46,886 nt of DNA from an uncultured Verrucomicrobiota bacterium (GCA_913063525.1 CAJXYV010000004.1:1-46886), one strand, 5' to 3'. Shown: positions 8,101 to 17,960, counted from the stretch's first letter. Numbers and translations: made by a program. The notes: generated by a model from the letters alone, not told the origin.

Positions 8101-10379
8101 TGGACTGCACCGCTGGAGAGTGCGTTGTTCGCACCATAAGCCAGCGTGCCGGCCTGCACATCGGTAAGACCCGTGTGAAGATTCGCGCCGGTGAGAGTCA
8201 GTTGGCCCGCGCCGATCTTATTGAGGCCACCGGTGGTGTTGGTGCTTGCCCCGCCGAGGGTCAGGTTCGTTCCAGCGTTGCTGACATCCACGCTGCTGGC
8301 AGTCGAGGCGGTGAGGGTAAAGTTACGATCTGTGCTCGCGGTGCTGCCGGTGTATTGAAGGGTGCCGCCGCCGAGAACCAAGTTGGCTGCTGCATTCGTC
8401 GATTGACCGAGGTTGCCGGCCACGCCGCCGTTGCCAATCGTTGCCACACTCAACACGCCCGCAGATAGAGTTGTAATGCCGCTATAAGTATTGGCTGCGG
8501 AAAGAGTGGCTGTGCCCGCTCCCGTTTTCGTCAAGTTGACGGCACCGGCAAGGATCGCGCTCACGGAGCCTGAGTCAGTCAAAGCATACGAGGTGCCGGT
8601 GAGAGTGCCGACGCCGGAGATCGTCCCGCTGGAAAGGGTCACGGCTCCGACCGCATCAGACTGCGCCACGTCCAAGGTGCCGCCATTCACCGTGACCGCA
8701 CTGGCAGCCAGGCTGCCACCGTTGCGGGCGAGCGACAAGGTGCCGGCGGTGACTGTGGTGGCTCCGGTGTAAAGGTTGTTTCCTGTCAGCGTCAGAGTAC
8801 CCGCGCCGATCTTGGTTAGACCACCAGTGGATGCGGTGGAGGCACCGCCAAGTGTCAGGTTGGTTCCTGCGTTGGTGATTTCCACGCTGCTATTCGAGGC
8901 ACCTGTGAACGTGAAATTGCGGTCGGTCGCCACGGTGGCACCGGTGTATTGGAGTGTGCCGCCGCCAAGAACCAGATTGGCTGCGGCATTGGTGGATTGG
9001 CCGAGGCCGCTGGCCGTACCACCATTGGCCAAGGACGAAACGCTCAACACACCTGCAGAAATGGTGGTGATTCCCGTGTAGGTGTTTGCATTGGAGAGCG
9101 TGACGGTTCCAGCAGTGGTCTTCGTGAGGGCACCTGCGCCCGCGAGCACGGCAGCGACCGAACCGCTCTGAACGGCATAGGAACTGCCCGTAAGCGCACC
9201 GGACGATCCATTGATAGTGCCGCTGGTCATCGTCACCGCCCCCACCGTGTCACTGTAAGTTCCGAGGTCGAGCGTGCCGCCAGAAACTTGGACCGCACCA
9301 CTTGCGATGGCATTGCTCACCCCATAAGCGAGTGTGCCCGCCTGCACATCGGTGAGGCCGGTGTAGGTGTTTAATCCGGAGAGAGTCCAGGTATTGCTGC
9401 CGGCTTTGGTGAGCGAGGTGACGTTGGCGACACTGTTATCCACAATCTTTCCGCCGATTTCTCCCGCGCCGGATCCCGTAAGAGTCAAAGTCTTGTCACC
9501 TGCACCCGTCGCGGTGAAATCGCTGGTGAGTTTCAAAAGGCCGGCTCCCGAAGCGTCGAGCGTGGCACCGAAGGTCGCGCCGGAAAGGTCGATGATCCGG
9601 TTGGTAGCTTCACCTCCGCCCGTATAGCGGAACGTGCCGGTGCTGGTCGAGGTGCCAATCTTCAGAGTGGTACCGGTGCCGAGATTGCTAGTGGTGGACC
9701 CCTGATTTCCGATATTGGAAACCTGAAGGACGCCGCCACTGATGCTGGTGCCGCCCGTGTAGCTGTTGCTTCCCGAGAGGGTGAGAAGGCCCGAGTTGGC
9801 GACAATCGCTAGACTTGAGCTACCGCCGTTGCTGATTGCTCCCGTGACCGTCGTCGTCCCCAATCCATCCAGCGTTAGGGTCTTTGCCCCTGCGGTGCCG
9901 CCCGTCCCACCTTGGATCGATCCCGCAAAGGTGAGGCTTTTAGTACTACTGTTGCTGAAGTTGTAGGTGCTCGAGATTGCCGTGCCCAACGTTACATTCG
10001 CATTGATGAGTTGGTTTTGGACAACCAATGAAGTCAAAGAAATTATTCCCGCATCACCGATGGTCAGCGTTTGGGAGCCCGCCGCCCCGGCGCCGATCGT
10101 ATAGGCTGCCGCGCTCGCCGTATCAAAAGTAATCGACTTGATCGTAGCCCCGGACACTCCGAGATCGATCGTGGTGTTGCCATTGCCGGCACCACTGAAA
10201 ATAGCCGCATCTGTGGCGACAGGAAGCGTGCTCCAGTTGCCACTTGTCGCCCAAGCTGAACTGCTTGATCCAGACCAAGTGCGGTTCGCAGCGTGAGAGG
10301 ATTGAGAGGAAAGCCCTGCGAGCGAGAGCGCGATGGCCGTGAGTTGAAGGCTGTGGAGGGAGCGATATTTCGGTTTCAT
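5187..10379 (-). CDS. Giant autotransporter-associated beta-strand repeat protein with PEP-CTERM anchor
   Basis: A surface or secreted repeat protein of about 1,730 residues. I place the start at ATG 10379, where MKPKYRSLHSLQLT opens a signal peptide ending near SSHA; an in-frame ATG at 10421 would add 14 unlikely residues. The body is built of beta-helix-type repeats such as LTKTTAGTVTLSGANTYTG and GVLSVSSLANGG, and several long blocks of about 200 residues recur nearly unchanged (for example GAVQVSGGTLDL followed by TVGAVTL). The C-terminus has VPEPTSAVLGGLGLLALLRRRR-like order: VPEP, a hydrophobic helix, then four arginines. That is a PEP-CTERM sorting signal, not an outer-membrane beta-barrel. 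A role in the cell surface or exopolysaccharide matrix is inferred; the ligand is unknown. Confidence 0.85.
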   Translation of the reverse strand: MKPKYRSLHSLQLTAIALSLAGLSSQSSHAANRTWSGSSSSAWATSGNWSTLPVATDAAIFSGAGNGNTTIDLGVSGATIKSITFDTASAAAYTIGAGAAGSQTLTIGDAGIISLTSLVVQNQLINANVTLGTAISSTYNFSNSSTKSLTFAGSIQGGTGGTAGAKTLTLDGLGTTTVTGAISNGGSSSLAIVANSGLLTLSGSNSYTGGTSISGGVLQVSNIGNQGSTTSNLGTGTTLKIGTSTSTGTFRYTGGGEATNRIIDLSGATFGATLDASGAGLLKLTSDFTATGAGDKTLTLTGSGAGEIGGKIVDNSVANVTSLTKAGSNTWTLSGLNTYTGLTDVQAGTLAYGVSNAIASGAVQVSGGTLDLGTYSDTVGAVTMTSGTINGSSGALTGSSYAVQSGSVAAVLAGAGALTKTTAGTVTLSNANTYTGITTISAGVLSVSSLANGGTASGLGQSTNAAANLVLGGGTLQYTGATVATDRNFTFTGASNSSVEITNAGTNLTLGGASTASTGGLTKIGAGTLTLTGNNLYTGATTVTAGTLSLARNGGSLAASAVTVNGGTLDVAQSDAVGAVTLSSGTISGVGTLTGTSYALTDSGSVSAILAGAVNLTKTGAGTATLSAANTYSGITTLSAGVLSVATIGNGGVAGNLGQSTNAAANLVLGGGTLQYTGSTASTDRNFTLTASTASSVDVSNAGTNLTLGGASTNTTGGLNKIGAGQLTLTGANLHTGLTDVQAGTLAYGANNALSSGAVQVSGGILDLKTFSDTVGAVTLASGSITGSNGVLTGTSYALQSGSVSAILGGAGALNKTTAGIATLSGANTYTGLATVTAGTLRATTSANALGAGAASLTLAGGILELANDTGLNFARNTTLTADSTINSDVLSVGGAGVTHTLGTLTLTGQTLSIASGTNVGSGSAGITFGAVAVNGAAVTTTFNVDSGDLLTLGAVTPAGSGNKLIVFGGNGNTTVGGVLNDAGGASTASVTKSGSGTLTLTSANLYEAATTVSGGVLRAQNSTALGTIAGGVSVADGAALELDGAAGALTIGAEALTLNGTGVLGGGSLRNIAGNNSYAGVITLASASRINSDADILTINSAGSITGNFGLTFGGAGNIVLSDAFAPVTTAQTLTKDGAGKLTLNVANTHTGLTTVAAGTLEYGIANALSTGGLTVSGGTLDLKAFNDSVGAVTLSGGNINSTSGILTGTSYAVQSGSISAVLAGTSVALTKTTAGTVVLSGLNTYTGATNINSGILSVASLLNGGVASGIGQSTNVASNLVFGGGTLRYTGATASSDRAYTLTSSTTSTLDVATALANLTLSGASAAGSGALNKVGLGTLTLSGANQHTGLTDVQEGTLAYGANSVLLTGAVQVSGGTLDLKAFSDTVGAVTLVSGNINGTSGVLTGTSYGAQSGSITAILAGSGAFTKTTAGTVTLSGVNTYSGGTQLNDGVLALGSSAALGSTGSIGFGGGTLQYSSSNASDYSSRFSTAAGQAYKIDTNGRNVAFASGLLSAGGTLHKSGAGTLTINGISTYTGKTTVSAGTLAIGANGSIANSSEVSLSGGNFNVSAVTNYALGSTQSLTGSGSVTGDLSINGTLAIGASPGTIAFNNNLTLGLGSVSNFEFTSGGFGAGSFDLAQGGLAQTVNFGGILNLFFKADETFTHETSVKIFDFGSYTGNFTAVNVSGLTGDSSATFNSSTGIVTVVPEPTSAVLGGLGLLALLRRRR

Positions 10380-10662
10380 GCGGGGGGATTTGGGGGGAGG
10401 GAGAGGAATGACATCATCCATCAGATGAATGCCATCATTGAATCTTCACCAAGGGATGGACCGGTCACCGAGGGGGAGATCGGTCGATCCAAGAGTGAAG
10501 CTAGCAGCTAGCGGTCATGGGGTGACTGGCAAGCATCGGGGGGATAATTTGTAAGAACAGTCAGGTACCTATCAGTGATTCAAAAATCCGTCAAATAATT
10601 TCCATCAGTTTTTTCAAAAAAACACGAATGGCCCTCGCCAGGAGGATTCGGCGAGTGCGCCA

Positions 10663-12711
10663 TCAATCGACGTCGGTCCGAAACGGCGACGCGGGAAGAC
10701 CTTCGAGATTGAAGAGATTCACGTCGGGCACGTTGGCCCAGCCGTAGCGCACCGCCTTGGGCAAGGGCACCTCAGGGCTGGAAACAACGACAGTCTTGCC
10801 GCGAATCTCAGCGGCTGCGGGGACAAACTTCCCATCCTCGCCGGCGAGAGTGAAGCCTTTCAGCGGACCGTCGTGGACCGCCAGACCTTTGCCGACATGG
10901 CTGAAGCGGATGCTTATCTCCCCCGGCGCCATCGTCATCGACTGATAGAGTGGGCCGGAGTATTCGATTTTTTCGCCATAGCCAATGGCGCGCGCAGCCA
11001 GCGCCAGACGCTTGCCGACCGGTTCCTTGTTGGTCGGGTGGATGTCGTTGGCATCGCCGACATCGGCAGTCACGACCATCGCGGTATGCGGGGATTTGGC
11101 CAACGAGAGGAGCTGAGCTTCGCGGATCTCAGGGGGCATGGCCTTGTAGGGAGCCACTTGCACAAACAGAAACGGCAGCTTCGGGAGATTCCATTTTTTT
11201 CGCCAGTCGGCGATCATTGCTGGGAAACGGTCGCGATATTCGCGCGCGTTGTCTTTGTTGCTCTCGCCCTGATACCAAATCACGCCCTTGATCGGGAATG
11301 GGTAAAGTGGAGCGATCATCCCTTGATAAAGTCCCGTCGGAGAGTTTTGGTTTTTCACATTGGCGCCCTCAAGACCAAGCGAAGTCGACGCCTCCGGGCT
11401 GAGCCACGCCTCGACCTCCGTGCCGCCCCACGACGAGTGGATGATGCCGATGGGCACGTCTATCTTCGGCTGCAAATCCCGTGCAAAATAAAATCCAACC
11501 GCGCTGAATTTCGGAGCCGTTTCTGGCGAACAAGCCACCCAGCTGCCCTGCACATCATCAGGCGCGGAATTGCTGAAAAGGCGCGGCACCTTGTACTCGT
11601 GAATCAGCGGCAACGCAGCGGCGGCAGCGGCTTGGCGCCAGCCGATGATTTCTTTCTGGCGAGGACGGGGGCCGAGCTGGCGCTCCATATTGGACTGACC
11701 GCTGGCCAGCCAAACGTCGCCGACGAGCACGTCGTGAAGGGTGGTGGTGGTCGTGCCGCTGATTTTCATCGTCCTCGGTTCGCCATTTGCCTTCAGCGGC
11801 TTGAGGCGAAGCGTCCATTTTCCGCCAGCGGCCGTCGTCGTCACCTTTTGCCCGGCGAACTGGACGCTCACCTTAGTGCCGGTCGGAGCGGTTCCCCAGA
11901 CGGGTAATTCCACACCGCGCTGCAGCACCGCACCGTCGCGGAAAAGGCTGTTGGCGCGGGTGATCTGTTCCGGGTCCAGTCCGGTGAGCACACGATAGGC
12001 AGCCGCAGCCATAAGGCCCGCGCCTTCGGTATTTGGATGCACACGGTCGGGCAGAAGTTTAAATCGCCCCTCCAGCGCGGCATGCATGTCGATGACGCCG
12101 GTGCCCAGCTCGGCCGCGAGACGATCGATGATGGGGATTTGCTGCTGAATGACGATTTCATTGATGCCGAAATTGCCAGGGGCAGGAACGGGCACCGGGC
12201 GGCAAACATAGACGCGCGGCGACGATTTGAGCGCTTGGAAGGTCGCGACCAAATCGCGGTAATCCTTCTCGAATTCATCCTGATGCGCCCAATTCTGTGG
12301 CTTGGTATCGTTGGTGCCGAGCATGATTACCACCACGTCGGGCTCAAACTCCTGGGCTTTCTGAAATGCCGCTTCTTTCCAATAAGGCAAATCGCCTTGG
12401 CGCAGAAGCGTCCGGCCGCTGACACCGAAGTTTCCCACCTGCCACGCATCGCCCAAGAGCTCTTGCAGCTGGCTGGGATAGGATCGCCCGAGGGCCGCGC
12501 CAGACCCTTCGGTGATGCTATCGCCCACGCAGGAAACCCGCAAGGGGCGCTGGCCTGCTGGCGGTTGGATCGGCGACATCGGGTCTAACGCCAAAAGTGG
12601 CGAGACCAGACCAAACAGGAAACCGAGGATCAGATGGGCTTTCACGAGCACGAGGCTGACCCAGCCGATGCCAGCGAGTCGATCCCAAATCGTTTGGGGT
12701 TGATTTACCAA
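10663..12711 (-). CDS. Two-domain esterase: SGNH/GDSL hydrolase fused to sialate O-acetylesterase
   Basis: A 682-residue exported enzyme with a hydrophobic N-terminal segment (about residues 17-42). The first domain is an SGNH hydrolase: GDSITEG (63-69) with the nucleophile Ser, GTND (132-135), and DRVH (222-225) with Asp and His. The second is a sialate O-acetylesterase: ASGQSNM (336-342), HSSWGGTEVEAWLS (425-438), VIWYQGESN (477-485) and DIHP (556-559). Together they should remove acetyl or other ester groups from glycans before glycosidases act. It lies between the giant surface protein and a divergent protease gene; the GH2 enzyme further on may act on the same glycans. The domain pair is known in polysaccharide-degrading bacteria; the substrate cannot be read from sequence. 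Confidence 0.88.
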   Translation of the reverse strand: MVNQPQTIWDRLAGIGWVSLVLVKAHLILGFLFGLVSPLLALDPMSPIQPPAGQRPLRVSCVGDSITEGSGAALGRSYPSQLQELLGDAWQVGNFGVSGRTLLRQGDLPYWKEAAFQKAQEFEPDVVVIMLGTNDTKPQNWAHQDEFEKDYRDLVATFQALKSSPRVYVCRPVPVPAPGNFGINEIVIQQQIPIIDRLAAELGTGVIDMHAALEGRFKLLPDRVHPNTEGAGLMAAAAYRVLTGLDPEQITRANSLFRDGAVLQRGVELPVWGTAPTGTKVSVQFAGQKVTTTAAGGKWTLRLKPLKANGEPRTMKISGTTTTTLHDVLVGDVWLASGQSNMERQLGPRPRQKEIIGWRQAAAAAALPLIHEYKVPRLFSNSAPDDVQGSWVACSPETAPKFSAVGFYFARDLQPKIDVPIGIIHSSWGGTEVEAWLSPEASTSLGLEGANVKNQNSPTGLYQGMIAPLYPFPIKGVIWYQGESNKDNAREYRDRFPAMIADWRKKWNLPKLPFLFVQVAPYKAMPPEIREAQLLSLAKSPHTAMVVTADVGDANDIHPTNKEPVGKRLALAARAIGYGEKIEYSGPLYQSMTMAPGEISIRFSHVGKGLAVHDGPLKGFTLAGEDGKFVPAAAEIRGKTVVVSSPEVPLPKAVRYGWANVPDVNLFNLEGLPASPFRTDVD

Positions 12712-12947
12712 AGCGGGATTTCCAAGCGGTCAAATGACCTCGGCGTGACGGTACGACGACGCGGGTCAATCCCCCATCGATTGCGCTGGCAGCCAGCCAG
12801 CGGCGACAAATCAGCGGGAATTCAGACAGCTCATGGGATCGGTGTCGTTATGATTGAGCTGGAACTTGGCCCTGCTCTGTCAGACATTGGTTCGTCCGCT
12901 GAGCATTTCGGCATCATTCCATTTCCCTCCATCCTTAATTCGACTTT

Positions 12948-15131
12948 ATGAAATCTCCTTGGTTCAAAAGCATCATCCCAGTGGTATCGCTCAGCGCGGT
13001 GCTTCTTGGCTCCGTGGCTGCGTTCGGCTTCCGGGATGCGCCCCCCCTGAGTGCCGAAGAAACTGACGCGGCCGTCACAGCGATCACTTCAAAAATTCTC
13101 GAGAGCTCGCAGATCGCCCATCAGCCACTCGACGACGTCCTAGCGGGCAAGTTTCTCGACCGCTACCTCGATACGCTCGACGGCGCGCACATGATTTTTC
13201 TCAGCAGCGATCTCGACGAGTTTGCACAGTCGCGTCCAACACTGGCCGAGGCGACGCGCACCCGTGGGGACTCGAGCCTCGCCCACGCCATTTTTAAACG
13301 TTTCCTGGAGCGTCTCGACCAGCGCGTGGCCTACGTAGCTGACTTGTTGAAAAACGAAAAGTTTGATTTCAAAGCGGAGGAAGTCTTTGCCTACGACCGC
13401 AAAAACGCGCCGCGTCCGGGCGACCTCAAGGCGGCACAGGAGCTCTGGCGCCAACAACTGCGCTACGAATACCTCCAGGAAAAACTCGCTGGTAAAAAAG
13501 AACCGGAGATCGTCAAAACCCTCGGCCGCCGCTCTGCGAGAACGGCCGAGACGATGCGCAAATCCAATGGTAAGGCCGTCTTGGAATTCTACCTCGAGGC
13601 GCTTGCTCAAGTTTACGATCCGCACTCCGACTACATGGGTGCCGAGCAGCTCAAGAGCTTCCAAATCGGCATGAACCTGTCGCTCATCGGCATTGGCGCG
13701 ACGCTTCAATCGCAAGACGGCTACTGCAAAATCATGGAACTGGTGCCCGGTGGCCCGGCGGCCCGCAGTGGCATGCTGAAAAACGGTGACCGCATCGTCG
13801 GCGTGGCCCAGAAACAGGGGGATGATTTCACCGATCTCGTCGACCTTCCCCTCTCCCAAGCGGTCGACCTGATCCGAGGTAAAAAAGGCAGCTCGGTCTT
13901 CCTCAACATCATTCCTGCCAATTCCACCGATGACAGTGCCCGCAAGACGGTCACCATCGTGCGCGAGGAGATCAAACTGGAAGACCAGCAGGCCAAGGCC
14001 CAAATCATCGACTTGCCATCGGGCGATCAGACCCAGCGCGTGGGGGTCATCGATCTAACCGCATTTTACGCGGGAGAAGGCAACGAGAAAAGCGGCCCCA
14101 CCTCCGCCACCGACGATGTTTCCAAGATCATCGAAAAGCTGAAAAAGGAAAAAGTCACCGGCATCATCCTCGACCTGCGCCGCAACGGTGGCGGCTCGCT
14201 GCAGGAGGCGATCAGCCTCGCCGGTCTCTTCATTCCATCCGGCCCGATGGTGCAGACGCGCGATCTGGAAGGTCACTTGGAAATCGGCAGGGATTATGAT
14301 TCGGAGGTTGCCTACGATGGTCCGCTGGTCGTCTTGACCAGCCGCTTCAGCGCCTCTGCTTCAGAAATCGTCGCGGGCGCCTTGCAAGACTACGGCCGTG
14401 CCCTGGTCGTCGGCGATACCTCGACATTTGGCAAAGGCACGGTGCAAACCATCGTCCCCCTGTCGCGGGTGATGCAGGATCAAGGGCTGGTTCCTAGCTC
14501 AGACCCCGGGGCATTGAAAGTGACCATCAGCAAATTCTACCGCCCCAGCGGGAAGTCAACCCAGCTCGAAGGCGTCAAGGCCGACATCGTTCTGCCGTCG
14601 TTGACTGATCTGCCCGAAATCGGCGAGTCCGACCTAGGCAACCCGCTGCCATGGGACACCATCGCCTCCACGAAATTCACCGAATCCAACGTCGTTAAAT
14701 CGTCGCTAGAAACCCTGCGCACCCGCTCCAGCCAGCGCATCGCCAAAAACCCGGACTTCGACGAACTCAAAACCGACATCGAGCGCCTGCGTAAAACCCG
14801 CGAGGAAAAGTCCGTCTCTCTCAACGAGGAGCGCCGCCAAAAAGAAAAGGCCGATCTCGCGGCTCGCGTCAAAGCTTCCAAAGAGGCGCGACAAGCGCGT
14901 GGCATCAAGCCACCGCCCGCCTACGAGGTGACGCTCAAGAATGTTTCGCGTCCCGGTCTCGGCGAACGCGTCGTGCAGAAGCCGCCGATTGCAGAAGCGG
15001 AGGATGGAGCTGAAACCCCGACCGAAACCAGCGCCGCGCCCGCTGACGACATCGTGCTACACGAGGCCCAAAATATCCTCGTCGACTACGCGGCCCTGCT
15101 CAACGGCAAGCCTCCGCTTGGGATGGATTGA
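12948..15131 (+). CDS. prc: Tail-specific (C-terminal processing) protease
   Basis: A 727-residue periplasmic serine protease of family S41. After an N-terminal signal anchor (about residues 8-26) comes a helical N-terminal domain, then a PDZ domain near 240-340 (GIGATLQSQDGYC, LVPGGPAARSG, KNGDRIVGV). The catalytic core follows with ILDLRRNGGGSLQEA (407-421), SRFSASASEIVAGALQDYG (465-483) holding the Ser, and TFGKGTVQ (493-500) with Lys496 as general base. The C-terminal 170 residues hold a charged helical part (RKTREEKSVSLNEERRQ) like the DUF3340 tail of Prc. Prc trims or degrades envelope proteins by their C-termini. The long size, unlike short CtpA, fits the Prc/Tsp subgroup. Confidence 0.93.
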   Translation: MKSPWFKSIIPVVSLSAVLLGSVAAFGFRDAPPLSAEETDAAVTAITSKILESSQIAHQPLDDVLAGKFLDRYLDTLDGAHMIFLSSDLDEFAQSRPTLAEATRTRGDSSLAHAIFKRFLERLDQRVAYVADLLKNEKFDFKAEEVFAYDRKNAPRPGDLKAAQELWRQQLRYEYLQEKLAGKKEPEIVKTLGRRSARTAETMRKSNGKAVLEFYLEALAQVYDPHSDYMGAEQLKSFQIGMNLSLIGIGATLQSQDGYCKIMELVPGGPAARSGMLKNGDRIVGVAQKQGDDFTDLVDLPLSQAVDLIRGKKGSSVFLNIIPANSTDDSARKTVTIVREEIKLEDQQAKAQIIDLPSGDQTQRVGVIDLTAFYAGEGNEKSGPTSATDDVSKIIEKLKKEKVTGIILDLRRNGGGSLQEAISLAGLFIPSGPMVQTRDLEGHLEIGRDYDSEVAYDGPLVVLTSRFSASASEIVAGALQDYGRALVVGDTSTFGKGTVQTIVPLSRVMQDQGLVPSSDPGALKVTISKFYRPSGKSTQLEGVKADIVLPSLTDLPEIGESDLGNPLPWDTIASTKFTESNVVKSSLETLRTRSSQRIAKNPDFDELKTDIERLRKTREEKSVSLNEERRQKEKADLAARVKASKEARQARGIKPPPAYEVTLKNVSRPGLGERVVQKPPIAEAEDGAETPTETSAAPADDIVLHEAQNILVDYAALLNGKPPLGMD

Positions 15132-15320
15132 TTCAAGTAAGATTGGATCGCCCGCGCGGAGTGTGCCGCAATTCGATGAAAGGATTTTGTCGCGCCCCCG
15201 TAAAATAGAACGTGCCCGCGTCACTGCATCGAATTCTGCCTCGCCAATCCCGACCTTGCTAATAAACTCGCCGGCACCGCCTATCTAACAAGCATCCGCT
15301 GCACAGTCCTTCCAGGCTTC

Positions 15321-17960
15321 ATGAAAAATTCGCCACTTCTCCGCCACCCGATCTTGTCGCTTGTCTTGCCGCTCTTCGCGTCGGCAGGCGTCTGGGCCAA
15401 AGCCGCCGATGCCCCGCCGCGCGAACGCATCCTCTTCACGGAAAGCTGGCGTTTCCAAAAGGGCGATTCACCCAGCGCCGGCAACAGCCTCAAATACGAC
15501 ACGCTCAAGCCATGGCTGTTGCCCACGGCCAACGCCTTCATCCCCGCGGTCGCCCGTCCTGCGGGCGAGGCTCCCGGTGAAAAATTGGAATTCACCCAGC
15601 CGTCCTTCAACGATTCGGGCTGGCGCTCGCTGACTCTCCCGCACGACTGGGGCATCGAAGGCGCGTTCGACATCGACCTCCCCAGCGAGACCGGCAAATT
15701 GCCGTGGTCCGGCGTCGCTTGGTACCGCAAGACCTTCGATCTTCCCACCAGCGACCGCGGTCGCCAAATCGATCTCGAGATCGACGGCGCGATGTCGTAC
15801 TCGACCGTCTGGTGCAACGGCAAACTGGTCGGCGGCTGGCCCTACGGATACGCCTCCTATCGTCTGGATCTCACTCCTTATCTGAATCCAGGTGCGCCGA
15901 ACACCCTCGCCATTCGTCTGGACAATCCTGACGAGTCCTCGCGCTGGTATCCCGGCAGCGGTATCTATCGCAATGTCTGGCTCAGCAAAACAGCAGCCAT
16001 CCGCGTCGAACCTGCATCGACCTTTGTCACGACTCCCGAAGTGACGGCACAATCCGCCAGCATCGAAGTCCAGACCCTGATCGGCAATCACTCGAACGGC
16101 AGTGCCCAAGTCAAATTCGCCACCCAGATTTTCAAACTCACGGCCGATGGCAAACTCGAAGGCCGTGCGCTGGCCAGTTCCAATGCCACCCCGCTTACCC
16201 TCGCCGCCGGAGCCAGCCAAGCGGCGCCAAGTAAACTCACCCTCGCCAAGCCCCAACTCTGGGATCCCGAGCATCCAGCGCGCTACGTGGCCGTCACCCA
16301 GGTCCAGCAGGATGGCAAAGTCATCGACCGCTACGAGACCCCCTTCGGCATCCGCAGCATCAAGTTTACCGACGACGACGGCTTCCACCTCAATGGCAAG
16401 CGGGTCCAACTCAACGGCGTCTGCCTCCACCACGACCAAGGCTCGTTGGGTGCCGCTTTCAACGTCCGCGCTGCGGAACGCCAGCTGCAGATGCTCAAGG
16501 AAATGGGCTGCAATGCCATCCGCATCACTCACAACCCGCAGGCTCCTGAATTCCTTGACCTCTGCGACCGCCTCGGCCTGCTCGCCATCTCCGAATTCAC
16601 CGACACTTGGGCCTACGCCAAGAAGCCAAACGGTTATGCTAAACTTTTCAACGATTGGTCGGAGGCTGACTTGCGGTCCTTGATCCGCCGCGACCGCAAC
16701 CACCCGTCGATCATCCTGTGGAGCACTGGCAACGAGATCGGCGAACAAGGCGATCCGAAAAAGCATCCAATCTCGGTCAAACTGACCGCCATCGCCCACC
16801 AGGAAGATCCGACCCGCCCCACCACCGCTGGCTGCGATCGCCCTAAAGCTGGCTACAATGGCTTCCAGAAAACCGTCGACGTCTTCGGCTTCAACTACAA
16901 GCCACACGAATACACAAAATTCCGCGCCGCCAATCCGCAGCAGCCGCTGTATGGCAGCGAAACCGCGTCGACCATTAGCTCGCGCGGCGAGTACTTGTTC
17001 CCAGTGAATGATCGAAAAGATGGCGGAAAAATCGGCCAGCAAATGAGCTCCTACGATCTCTACGCTCCCGGCTGGGCTACCACGCCGGACACCGAGTTCA
17101 AGGGCCAAGAGGAAAACCCATTTGTGATCGGTGAGTTCGTATGGACCGGTTTCGACTACTTGGGCGAACCCACTCCGTTCAACGATGATCTCACCGTTCT
17201 AACCAACTACCATACCCCAGAAGAGAAAGCCAAAGCCGAGGAAGAGCTCAAGGCACTGGGCAAACTCAAGGTCTTGTCCCGCAGTTCTTACTTCGGTATC
17301 ATCGACCTCGCTGGGTTTAAGAAAGATCGATTCTATATCTACCAAGCTCACTGGCGTCCCGAGCTGCCGATGGCCCACATCCTACCCCACTGGAATTGGC
17401 AGGAGCGCGTTGGCGAAGTCACCCCGGTGCATGTTTACACCTCCGGCGATGAGGCCGAACTCTTCCTCAATGGCCTGTCGCTCGGCCGCAAGAAAAAGCA
17501 GAAGCTCGAATACCGCCTGCGCTGGGACGACGTGAAATACGCCCCCGGCGAACTCAAAGTCGTCGCTTACAAAAACGGCAAAGCCTGGGCGACTTCATCT
17601 GTCAAAACCACTGGCGAAGCGGCGAAACTCCTGCTGCAACCCGACCGCGCCAGCATCGTCAGCGATGGCCGCGACCTGTCGTTCCTCACCGCCACCGTCG
17701 CCGACAAAGACGGCCTGATGGTCCCCCGCTCCGCCGCGCAACTGAAGTTCGAAATCACCGGCCCCGGCGAGATTGTCTCCACTGACAATGGCGATGCGAC
17801 TGATCACACCTCGTTTCAATCCCCCGAGCGAAAAGCGTTTAACGGCCTCGCCCTCGCCATCGTCCGTTGCAAGCCCGGTGCCAGCGATCCCATCACTGTA
17901 AGCGTCACCTCCGAGGGCCTAGCTCCCGCCGAGATCACGCTCAACGCAGCGCGACGCTGA
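15321..17960 (+). CDS. Glycoside hydrolase family 2 enzyme, beta-galactosidase-like, secreted
   Basis: An 879-residue exported GH2 enzyme with a signal peptide (residues 1-29). Domains in order are a sugar-binding jelly roll (about 38-225, with SLTLPHDWGIEG, WYRKTFDLP and SSRWYPGSGIYRNVWL), an Ig-like domain (228-345), the TIM barrel (about 350-690), a DUF4982-like domain (near 705-770, VHVYTSGDEAELFLNG) and a last beta domain. The acid/base is Glu472 in STGNEIGEQG and the likely nucleophile is Glu547 in YGSETAS; GEFVWTGFDYLGEP follows. The set fits exo-acting beta-galactosidases and relatives. GH2 also contains beta-glucuronidases and beta-mannosidases, so the sugar is not certain. It lies 189 bp after prc and may have its own promoter. 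Confidence 0.9.
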   Translation: MKNSPLLRHPILSLVLPLFASAGVWAKAADAPPRERILFTESWRFQKGDSPSAGNSLKYDTLKPWLLPTANAFIPAVARPAGEAPGEKLEFTQPSFNDSGWRSLTLPHDWGIEGAFDIDLPSETGKLPWSGVAWYRKTFDLPTSDRGRQIDLEIDGAMSYSTVWCNGKLVGGWPYGYASYRLDLTPYLNPGAPNTLAIRLDNPDESSRWYPGSGIYRNVWLSKTAAIRVEPASTFVTTPEVTAQSASIEVQTLIGNHSNGSAQVKFATQIFKLTADGKLEGRALASSNATPLTLAAGASQAAPSKLTLAKPQLWDPEHPARYVAVTQVQQDGKVIDRYETPFGIRSIKFTDDDGFHLNGKRVQLNGVCLHHDQGSLGAAFNVRAAERQLQMLKEMGCNAIRITHNPQAPEFLDLCDRLGLLAISEFTDTWAYAKKPNGYAKLFNDWSEADLRSLIRRDRNHPSIILWSTGNEIGEQGDPKKHPISVKLTAIAHQEDPTRPTTAGCDRPKAGYNGFQKTVDVFGFNYKPHEYTKFRAANPQQPLYGSETASTISSRGEYLFPVNDRKDGGKIGQQMSSYDLYAPGWATTPDTEFKGQEENPFVIGEFVWTGFDYLGEPTPFNDDLTVLTNYHTPEEKAKAEEELKALGKLKVLSRSSYFGIIDLAGFKKDRFYIYQAHWRPELPMAHILPHWNWQERVGEVTPVHVYTSGDEAELFLNGLSLGRKKKQKLEYRLRWDDVKYAPGELKVVAYKNGKAWATSSVKTTGEAAKLLLQPDRASIVSDGRDLSFLTATVADKDGLMVPRSAAQLKFEITGPGEIVSTDNGDATDHTSFQSPERKAFNGLALAIVRCKPGASDPITVSVTSEGLAPAEITLNAARR

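Noticed and set aside
15468-17108. 546-codon minus-strand frame opposite the GH2 gene
   Set aside because: Same effect. The GH2 catalytic motifs on the plus strand settle the strand, and the product of the opposite frame has no fold pattern.
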